From: Saprospiraceae bacterium
Lineage (GTDB): Bacteria; Bacteroidota; Bacteroidia; Chitinophagales; Saprospiraceae
DNA: 64,000 nucleotides
NCBI GenBank assembly: GCA_020628095.1
Contig: JAHDFP010000008.1
Location: 62,001 to 126,000, forward strand
Direction of reading: 5' to 3'
In this document: positions 51,853-59,335 of the stretch, in pieces
Position numbering within the stretch: position 1 is the stretch's first letter
How the letters are laid out: each line of letters opens with the position of its first letter
Notes under the pieces: model-generated
The model's input: the letters and a program-made list of their open reading frames with translations, nothing else
Databases searched by the model: none
What the model was told of the DNA's origin: nothing
Program-made: the position numbers and the translations under genes

Positions 51853-54839
51853 TGTTTGACTATTGGATTGGTTTGTGCATTGCCCATACCAGCTTCTGGT
51901 TTGGTAAATACATATTGGGTGTCTATCTGAGGGCAGCCGTCCTTAGTCGCTTTAGCAGTATAGGTATCTGACACAGTGGCCTCGTAAGATGGGCCTGTCC
52001 CGAGCTCTACCCCATTAGAATCACACCACACAAAAGAATAACCCGGCGCATCTGCCGTTACAGTGAGCGTACATTGATCGCAAGTTATCATTAGGACGTC
52101 CGTACACTCCTCATTATCATCACAGCACGCATCCACATTGATAACTGGATTAAACTCTATCACTGGCTCGACCACTATATCCCCTATGAAGCTCGGTTTT
52201 ATATAGCAGCCTTTGGTCAATACTTTGATCTCGCAAGGGTTGCCGTTATTATCGACGACTTGTATGCACCATTGTAAGACTAATTGCCCTTGACCATATA
52301 TCGGCGCACCCTCCCATGTGGCGAATGGTGACCCGTCTATCGAAAAGGATTTTTCGTCTTTGATAAGTGCTGTTCCATCACCATTGAATACGGGAGTAAA
52401 TAAGCAATTCTCCTCATCTACCTGACAATCGATACTATATCCAGAATAATCGCAAGACGAAGGATCGGTCGCTTTGGTAACCGTAAATATGGTCTTAGCC
52501 ACATCGACATCGGGGCAACCATCATCGAAAATAACATTAGACCAATAGCATACAGAGTCGCCGTCTTGTACGGTCAAAGGATTAGGTAGAGTATCGCCGT
52601 TCTGTAAGTCGTACTCTGTGGTAGTTCCGTTGATCCTGATCCAGACCTTATCTCCTATTTTGTTAGAATCAAAATTATCTGTTACAGCAAACGTGACATC
52701 GCAATCATTGATTGTATGAGTTAGAGTCCGTGAATTGACACATGGTGTACTGATCGGACACTCGATAACATCGTGAATAATAAGATCGCTACATCCATTA
52801 CCAAAAGTTATCTCACGGCTTATAGTGCATTTTATAACATTACCATTGCTGTCGGTGGTTTCTGTTTTTATATCGCCCGTATCACTTTCGACTGGACTTA
52901 AAAGATTGACAACCGTCTCGCATTTGGTGATACCATTATCTCCACATTCCCAATCGACGTAGCCCGTGTTGGTGTCTGTGCAAGGCTCTTCTTCTTCGCA
53001 GTCGCAATCAGGATCTTCTATCTCCGAGGCATTATCCAGATAGCTGACATCCGTACTATTACAATCACTTTTGACGGCGACGGTCGGATCTGTTATAAGT
53101 GTGCTGGGTTGGTCTCCTGCATTATTATTGAATTGCGTTTCTGTAGCGACATTATAGACCTCATACCACGCATTCATATCTCCTGGGAATCTCGGTATCA
53201 AAATCGTTTGTCCGATAATATCCGCATAGAGACAAACCACGCGATCATTGAGCGCGCCATTGGTATCGTAATCAGCGCATTCTCGGACAAAGAAATACTT
53301 CCTTTCTACAGGAATAGGCGGACACTCACAATCATTCTCCTCCTCCTCTGGCGTACCATTACATACCGCTTTCACACATTGTATCCCTTCACAATTCAGC
53401 AGCGATGCATTCAATTCGTTAGTTGCGCCCATGGACACGTAAGGTCCATATCCTTCGCTGAGGAAAACCTCACAACCACTTTCTCCAAAATCAAAACTCA
53501 AAGTCCCACCGTCCTCACAACAATAAACCTCCGTCACCTCTTCATTATCCAATGCAAAGGCAGGTACAACATTTAGAGTACTAATAAAATTAGTCCTTAC
53601 GGGAACACATAGCGATTGTCCAAAACTGAAATAAAAACAAAAATTACTAAAGCTATCCCCTAACCTCTCATCAGCATTGAACGAATAACAAAATTCTAAG
53701 TCATCATTAATCACTAACTGATAGCTAAAACCCGTCGTCACGGCCGCGCTAGAACCAGAAAACAACAAGGCTTGATCCAGATAATCTTCTACTGGATTAT
53801 TATAACCTTTATCGGCTAGGGCAGCTTCTATCACAGCACGATTGAGCTTAACACACACATCCACGTTACCACAAGAAGCCAATCCGCTAACACAACAATT
53901 TTCGAAAGTATTACCCAAGGCATCTGTGACATAACAGTCTATCATATCCTCAGTAAAGGCCAATATCTTAACCTGCGCCTCACATATCAAAGGACTAAGA
54001 CAAGACTTCCATTCTGAGCCTTCGCGATAAACAACATAGACACTATACTTACCACCCGCTTGTAGACAACTAGAGGACAGAGTCATACAGGCCTTTGAGT
54101 CTATGCCATCGTTAGTAAAGCCTGCTCCTTCCGTAATACAGGCTGCATTTATGACCGTACCATCATGCGCTGTAATCTGACCGACTCCATTATTTATCTG
54201 TACATAGTTGAGATTACTATCTGCTGGAAAAGCCAATACATTAGACAAAGAATTTTCCTGAAAATAGCCTGCATAGATAGTGTTGCTTAGATTAGTGCCT
54301 GTACTGGAAATATTTATCTTGAGGTCTTCTCCTAGACAAAATCCACCATCAATTCCAAGATCAAAAAACAGTTCGTTTTGGCAAAATGCATTGTACTCTA
54401 CCGGGTGCGCACATAAGGCCGTACTACCATCGACTTCCAACCAAAAATTAAGATAACCGCTACCGCCATTACCAAAAAGATTATAATTGTTATAAGCCGC
54501 ATCTGAAATATACCCGCCAAGATCACCCCAAAAGAAAAACTCAAAACATATAATAAAGTTACGGCTATCAATCGCCTCTATCGTGGCTACAAAATTCCTA
54601 TTGACTGCCGTACCGACGAAAGCCATCGGTGTGACTGTGCCAGAGCTAGGATAGGTGGCGACAAATTGGTTGGAAGTATTAGACGGAAGGTCTGTAGGAC
54701 TCTGAGAAAAGAGAGAAGGAATAAAATTAATGACTTCGCCAGTCAAATCTTCTGTAGACGAAATCTGACAACACGCCTTAGCGAGTTGCCCTGTTGTGCC
54801 TACTATAGGAAGCGCGGAAGATGCTACAGATAACGCCAT
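51849..54839 (-). CDS. 996-residue cysteine-rich protein
   Basis: First gene of the 55-47 kb operon. I place the start at ATG 54839; an upstream TTG (54848) would lie within the -7 promoter box. It has more than 60 cysteines, many as CDC, CC or CxxC, and several repeated beta domains (for example CTLTVTADAPGYSFVWCDSN and the similar SprB-like end). No classical signal. Could be a long fibre or tip protein. Unknown family. Confidence 0.6.
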   Translation of the reverse strand: MALSVASSALPIVGTTGQLAKACCQISSTEDLTGEVINFIPSLFSQSPTDLPSNTSNQFVATYPSSGTVTPMAFVGTAVNRNFVATIEAIDSRNFIICFEFFFWGDLGGYISDAAYNNYNLFGNGGSGYLNFWLEVDGSTALCAHPVEYNAFCQNELFFDLGIDGGFCLGEDLKINISSTGTNLSNTIYAGYFQENSLSNVLAFPADSNLNYVQINNGVGQITAHDGTVINAACITEGAGFTNDGIDSKACMTLSSSCLQAGGKYSVYVVYREGSEWKSCLSPLICEAQVKILAFTEDMIDCYVTDALGNTFENCCVSGLASCGNVDVCVKLNRAVIEAALADKGYNNPVEDYLDQALLFSGSSAAVTTGFSYQLVINDDLEFCYSFNADERLGDSFSNFCFYFSFGQSLCVPVRTNFISTLNVVPAFALDNEEVTEVYCCEDGGTLSFDFGESGCEVFLSEGYGPYVSMGATNELNASLLNCEGIQCVKAVCNGTPEEEENDCECPPIPVERKYFFVRECADYDTNGALNDRVVCLYADIIGQTILIPRFPGDMNAWYEVYNVATETQFNNNAGDQPSTLITDPTVAVKSDCNSTDVSYLDNASEIEDPDCDCEEEEPCTDTNTGYVDWECGDNGITKCETVVNLLSPVESDTGDIKTETTDSNGNVIKCTISREITFGNGCSDLIIHDVIECPISTPCVNSRTLTHTINDCDVTFAVTDNFDSNKIGDKVWIRINGTTTEYDLQNGDTLPNPLTVQDGDSVCYWSNVIFDDGCPDVDVAKTIFTVTKATDPSSCDYSGYSIDCQVDEENCLFTPVFNGDGTALIKDEKSFSIDGSPFATWEGAPIYGQGQLVLQWCIQVVDNNGNPCEIKVLTKGCYIKPSFIGDIVVEPVIEFNPVINVDACCDDNEECTDVLMITCDQCTLTVTADAPGYSFVWCDSNGVELGTGPSYEATVSDTYTAKATKDGCPQIDTQYVFTKPEAGMGNAQTNPIVKQ

Positions 54840-54845
54840 GAATGA

Positions 54846-54877
54846 CAAAGATACATTCAGTGCAAGAGGTACTTATT
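54846..54877 (-). promoter_or_regulatory. module promoter 6
   Basis: Minus strand: AATAAGTACC (54877-54868), 14 bases, TATCTTTG (54853-54846), six bases before ATG 54839, so the mRNA is probably leaderless. Confidence 0.75.
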
Positions 54878-54903
54878 ATATCAATGTACACCAGAAAAAT
54901 ACT

Positions 54904-55015
54904 ACGGGTAAAAAAACCTGATTTTCTGTCTGGCATTTTTTCAGACAAATAATAAGTCTATATTTCGCCTCGTACTACTGTAGACACTCATAACTCTATT
55001 ATCGTTTTTACCCGT
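54904..55015. repeat. ACGGGTAAAAA inverted pair
   Basis: ACGGGTAAAAA (54904-54914) and its reverse complement TTTTTACCCGT (55005-55015) lie 90 bases apart in the divergent spacer between the 996-residue gene and the trypsin-like gene. Such an arrangement suits a binding site for a regulator acting on both sides, though it could be chance. Confidence 0.4.
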
Positions 55016-55085
55016 TTAGTCAACACAGTAATATGCTATAAATATGGAACAATAATTATTTACCAAATCAATAAAAACCTCACCA

Positions 55086-56078
55086 ATGAAAGAGAAAACA
55101 TTCGACACATCTGATGCTAAAAAAGTATTAGACAAACACAAAGATGCCTTGCTCAAAACACCAGGATGCAATGGCATCGCCATCGGACTCAAAGAAGTCA
55201 ATCACCGAAAAATTCCAGAAGTTAGTATCGTAATTTTCGTACAGAAAAAAGGACAGTGTAATGCCTCAGATCTGATACCCGAAAAACTGGACGGCATCAA
55301 GACAGACGTCGTAGAACGCGAATTTAACTTCGAAGAAGTCGCCACCGATCCTCACGCGCGATTCGATACTTTATTCAGTGGTATAGCTCTTACAGCACAG
55401 GAGGATTCTGTCAATTATGGAACGATAGGGTGTTTTATAAGAACGAACGGTCTTGCAGCCGCACCTCCACGTCCTGCAATTCCTGCAGGAGTCTATCTTC
55501 TGACTAATCAGCATGTCGTGCAAGTCGCCGATCCACACAATGGAGGTAATGGCATTATAATACAGCCCAATACTACAAAACCATTTCCGCCACCACCGGC
55601 AAACTATAACGCGGGTACTTACGTCTATGGCATAAAGGATGCACAACATGATTGTGCCATCGTTACTCTGACCGCTGCATATAATAGAGGATGGGCTAAC
55701 CAAATTCCCAATGCTCCCTGGTGGCCTGGACGTAACACCTTAGCTGGTACGGCCGCTCCTCAACTCAACCAAAATGTATACAAATATGGAGCAACCACCT
55801 TGTATACAACAGCCAACGTAAGATATGTCAATTATATAGATCCGACGCATACCTACGTTAATGCGATGTACATAGAAAATACGAATCAGGGCACGTGGGT
55901 AGACGGAGGTGATTCTGGTTCTGTTGTCGTCACGCCATGGTCCAATGAAGTCGTCGGGCTAAATTTCCGAGCGGATACAACCAAACCAGCACTAAGTGGT
56001 ACAGGCTTCTATGCAGGACTGGCTTATGACATTAATGCGCAGATGAATAACTTTGGGACGGTTGTTACGTTGGCGTAG
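55086..56078 (+). CDS. cytosolic trypsin-like serine protease
   Basis: 330 residues, no signal. The triad is visible: His143 in LTNQHVV, Asp189 in AQHDCAIV, Ser277 in GGDSGSVVV. The N-terminal 100 residues (GCNGIAIGLK and KTDVVEREF) form a small alpha/beta domain seen in NAL1-like cytosolic proteases of bacteria. These often sit in conflict or effector loci. It is followed by a terminator and transcribed away from the phage-like module. Confidence 0.8.
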   Translation: MKEKTFDTSDAKKVLDKHKDALLKTPGCNGIAIGLKEVNHRKIPEVSIVIFVQKKGQCNASDLIPEKLDGIKTDVVEREFNFEEVATDPHARFDTLFSGIALTAQEDSVNYGTIGCFIRTNGLAAAPPRPAIPAGVYLLTNQHVVQVADPHNGGNGIIIQPNTTKPFPPPPANYNAGTYVYGIKDAQHDCAIVTLTAAYNRGWANQIPNAPWWPGRNTLAGTAAPQLNQNVYKYGATTLYTTANVRYVNYIDPTHTYVNAMYIENTNQGTWVDGGDSGSVVVTPWSNEVVGLNFRADTTKPALSGTGFYAGLAYDINAQMNNFGTVVTLA

Positions 56079-56105
56079 GCTGTGGTAGAAAATATAGGAT
56101 AAAGA

Positions 56106-56155
56106 ATAACCTATCCAGATAGTAATTGAGTAATTAGGGGTGGGTTATTTTTTTG
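56106..56155 (+). terminator. terminator of the trypsin-like gene
   Basis: AATAACCTATCC (56106-56117) pairs with GGGTGGGTTATT (56139-56150) with wobble pairs, followed by a T-run of seven. Plus strand. Confidence 0.7.
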
Positions 56156-56168
56156 TTTTGCAATTCTT

Positions 56169-56927
56169 CTAGGTTGTCTCTACTAATTCCTTTTGGCCAT
56201 AGTGTAATAATTGCTTAACCAAATGATGCACCGTTGTACACGGGGCTTTGAGATGTGGACTCAGCTGTTGATCAAATTGAGCTTCTAATATTTCAGCTCT
56301 TTCGATTGCGACTCTTGTGTTTTTTACAACTTCTGGCCTTACCACGTTTATAAATTTCTTCCTGCTCTTGAGGGAACTTTTATAATAAAATTTCTCATGA
56401 CTTAGGGCTTTCTGCAACTCTTCATTCGGCTCTTCAATACGTTTAAAAACTTCCGTCAGCCTGTCATAATAATATGATCTATGTTTAGCCTCTTCTCTAA
56501 GTTCTACATCTTCAAAGTGTAGCAAAATCCATAGCTCAAAAGAATCGTTGCTCCAAGCCACGTTTATACCTCTGGCATGTGCCGTTCTTATAGATTCATC
56601 AAATGAGGTATCACCTGCTTTGATTCGATCTTCATTTTCTTCCTTATCTCTGTCATATACACACCAGACAAAAAAATCATCCATTTTGATCTTAGATTCA
56701 TGGTTTTTTTTGTCTAAAAAATCATGATCTTGACAATGTCTAATAGCACTATTCACATTATCAGATTTACTTTTTTGATTCTCTATCACATTAACCTTTA
56801 TCTCCTCTGTTTCGAAGTATCTGAAATAAATAGGCTCACTACTTTCGTCCTCACAAAAAATAATGAACGTTACCCTGCTATCAAAGTCTCTCTCAGAATC
56901 CGTTCTTTTCTTCCAAGGCTCTGACAT
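56169..56927 (-). CDS. RloB family protein (AbiLii-like)
   Basis: 252 residues. The N-terminus FIIFCEDESSEPIYFRYF carries the conserved acidic residues of the RloB Toprim-like domain; WCVYDRDKEEN and NVAWSNDSFELWILLHF follow, both standard for RloB. It sits one base after the AAA ATPase gene. RloA/RloB pairs are equivalent to the AbiL abortive-infection system of Lactococcus. Probable RNA or DNA nuclease partner. Confidence 0.85.
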   Translation of the reverse strand: MSEPWKKRTDSERDFDSRVTFIIFCEDESSEPIYFRYFETEEIKVNVIENQKSKSDNVNSAIRHCQDHDFLDKKNHESKIKMDDFFVWCVYDRDKEENEDRIKAGDTSFDESIRTAHARGINVAWSNDSFELWILLHFEDVELREEAKHRSYYYDRLTEVFKRIEEPNEELQKALSHEKFYYKSSLKSRKKFINVVRPEVVKNTRVAIERAEILEAQFDQQLSPHLKAPCTTVHHLVKQLLHYGQKELVETT

Positions 56928-58205
56928 CTACTTTTCTTCTGTGATAAAACGATGTAATACTGGAACTGCACCATAATAGCCCGCAAGATAATGCTTGGCA
57001 AAATCCGCATTATTTCTGACTCCCTTTAGATCTGATAGAGCGTATAACTTGGTAGATTCTGTTTCTGTTTTTTCTGTAAAATAAAACTGATCTCTTCGCA
57101 TGATAGTGGGAGACATTAGGTTGGTATCATGGCTACTGAACAGTAATTGCGAATTGGTTTTGTTAATACTAGGATCATTAAATGATTCAATTAGTTTTCT
57201 GAGAAGCGCTGGATGGAAATTGCTATCAATTTCATCTATCGCAATAAATCTTGAGACAAATGAGTTATCAAAAATACTCAAAAGGAAACCAGCTAGATTA
57301 AATAACTTTTGGGTACCTTTTGATTCATTCGTCTTAAGGTTTAAGTTCAAGACATTAGAAGAATTATTACTAGTGAAAACTCTCTTTTTGAAATTAATTT
57401 TTTCCGCGGGAACAAGGTAATCTAATTCATCCTTGTCAAATTTGATTTCGATGTCATCATATTGTAAATTAAATGAAGCTAAAAACTTTAGAAAAGTATC
57501 TTTGTTTTTTCTCAAGATATTCCATACAGATACAGCCCTATAATACGGAATCTTGTCATCTCTAAAAAACTTCAACTTTGCCGAAAGAAAATTTCTTACA
57601 ACTGTGCATTCGCCACTATTACTAAAAGCAGCAGCATGAGTTAAAAAAAGGGAATGAGAATATGGAATAGGAGGAACTGTAGCCGAATCAGATAAAGAAT
57701 TAACTTTCAAAACATTGCCTATTCTAACAAAAACTTCCCTACTATTTTTTTCTTTAGTGCCATACAACCATTCACTGGTAATAACCTCATTACTATACTG
57801 ATCTATCAGATTTTCTCCAGTCTCTGGATTTTTTTTCAGAGTAATTCCATACCTATACTTCTTCCCATCAATTAATAAAACAATCTGAAAGTAGGCATCT
57901 GTTTTTTCGGGAGATTCTTGATACAAAAAAGGCTGGCAGGCATCGGAAAGATTGGACTTGGGACTAGGATCTCTTTTAACTATATTAATAAATTCTTCGA
58001 ACGCCTTTAATATATTACTCTTACCACTCGCATTAGCACCATAGATACCGACTGTCTTCAATAGTCTATGCCCTCCTACTTCTACAATATTATTCTTATC
58101 TACATCAGCGTTGTCATCACTACTTTTTAGGCCTGTAGCTACAAAACTGATCGTTTGCATCTCATTAATAGACCTGAAATTAGCGACACTAAATTCTACA
58201 AGCAT
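56928..58205 (-). CDS. AAA ATPase of the RloA/AbiLi type
   Basis: 425 residues from ATG 58205 (MLVEFSVANF; an ATG at 58283 adds a hydrophobic stretch I consider non-coding). Walker A GANASGKSN lies at about residues 56-64; Walker B-like FIAIDEIDSNFHP and SSHDTN follow. SMC-like AAA_21/AAA_15 ATPase. Together with RloB it forms an AbiL-type anti-phage pair. The upstream region carries the module promoter at 58292-58323. Confidence 0.85.
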   Translation of the reverse strand: MLVEFSVANFRSINEMQTISFVATGLKSSDDNADVDKNNIVEVGGHRLLKTVGIYGANASGKSNILKAFEEFINIVKRDPSPKSNLSDACQPFLYQESPEKTDAYFQIVLLIDGKKYRYGITLKKNPETGENLIDQYSNEVITSEWLYGTKEKNSREVFVRIGNVLKVNSLSDSATVPPIPYSHSLFLTHAAAFSNSGECTVVRNFLSAKLKFFRDDKIPYYRAVSVWNILRKNKDTFLKFLASFNLQYDDIEIKFDKDELDYLVPAEKINFKKRVFTSNNSSNVLNLNLKTNESKGTQKLFNLAGFLLSIFDNSFVSRFIAIDEIDSNFHPALLRKLIESFNDPSINKTNSQLLFSSHDTNLMSPTIMRRDQFYFTEKTETESTKLYALSDLKGVRNNADFAKHYLAGYYGAVPVLHRFITEEK

Positions 58206-58291
58206 GTTTTCCTGTTGCTTTATTTGTACAAATATTAGAAGTAAGAAGTGCAATAATCGCACCTTTTTTAAGATTATTTGCACGAATAATG

Positions 58292-58323
58292 CAAATATGC
58301 TCTAAATTGTTCAGGTACTTGTT
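58292..58323 (-). promoter_or_regulatory. module promoter 7
   Basis: Minus strand: AACAAGTACC (58323-58314), 14 bases, CATATTTG (58299-58292; one mismatch to TANNTTTG), 86 bases upstream of the AAA ATPase ATG. Confidence 0.6.
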
Positions 58324-58456
58324 ATCGGTTTCCATTTTAGTTTTCCACATGACACTTAGACATGTCACCCGTCTAATTACAAGGATTCCAACGATATTAT
58401 CCCTGATTTGGTCTAAGTTATGAGGTGTATAACCCTAATTCGTTTTATTATCACCT

Positions 58457-59227
58457 ATGAAAATCAAAAAACTCCTCTCCACCTTAGCTATAAGTCTAAT
58501 TGTTTTTCTCAGTGGCATTGTGACGCTGATATTATTTCCGCAGCCGCTTTTTTCGGAGTCGTATGCTTATAAGAATTTTGAGATTCACTCTGATCGCGAA
58601 ATAGAGCAAGACGATTTTAATGGGTATCTCGACAAGGCCTATGATCTTATCAAAAAAAGTGAATTATACAATGCCGATTATCGTTTTGATATCTTCTTGG
58701 CGAAAGGGACATTTTATAACAAAATAGATGACGTCCTGCTTGGCGAATGGTCGGCGGCCAGAGCCATAGATAATAATGTCGTTATCAAAAATCAAGTCCA
58801 AGAAAAAATCGGCATTGTCAAAAATGGAGAAAATCAATTTGCCTTAGATTATGTACTGGCACATGAGATGATCCATTGCCTACAAGAAAATAAATATGGC
58901 AAAATAAAATTCAATCCCCTCAGTCATCCCCCCATGTGGAAGCTCGAAGGATATCCAGAATACATCTCAAGGAACCAAACAATAAACCACCCCGATTATA
59001 CTTTGAAAAAAGGCATCACCAAATTTTTACAACTAAGTAAAAATATGTCTGACCACAACATTATCCAGACATCTCATAATGAGTCCACACCTTACATTTA
59101 CTACAAAGGACGACTGATGACAGAGTACCTTATGGATATCCGCGCCATGAGCTATGACGATATATTATCCGACCAAAGAACGGAATCAGAAATCTATGAT
59201 GAGATGATCAGGTGGTATAGATCATAA
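58457..59227 (+). CDS. membrane-anchored zinc metallopeptidase, HEMIH type
   Basis: 256 residues, paralogue of 16547-17329. A transmembrane helix (about 8-28), then the zinc motif HEMIH at 136-140 and a glutamate candidate in WKLEGYPEY near 164-169. Same order and spacing of elements as the paralogue. Probably periplasmic. Substrate unknown. Confidence 0.75.
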   Translation: MKIKKLLSTLAISLIVFLSGIVTLILFPQPLFSESYAYKNFEIHSDREIEQDDFNGYLDKAYDLIKKSELYNADYRFDIFLAKGTFYNKIDDVLLGEWSAARAIDNNVVIKNQVQEKIGIVKNGENQFALDYVLAHEMIHCLQENKYGKIKFNPLSHPPMWKLEGYPEYISRNQTINHPDYTLKKGITKFLQLSKNMSDHNIIQTSHNESTPYIYYKGRLMTEYLMDIRAMSYDDILSDQRTESEIYDEMIRWYRS

Positions 59228-59335
59228 AAGAAGCTCAAATAAAAATTCCCAAAAAAAATATTCTAAAAATATTCTGATAAGGGGTAACACTTCTAAGTTT
59301 TCATACACAACTAGGTAACTAAACAACCATAAAAC

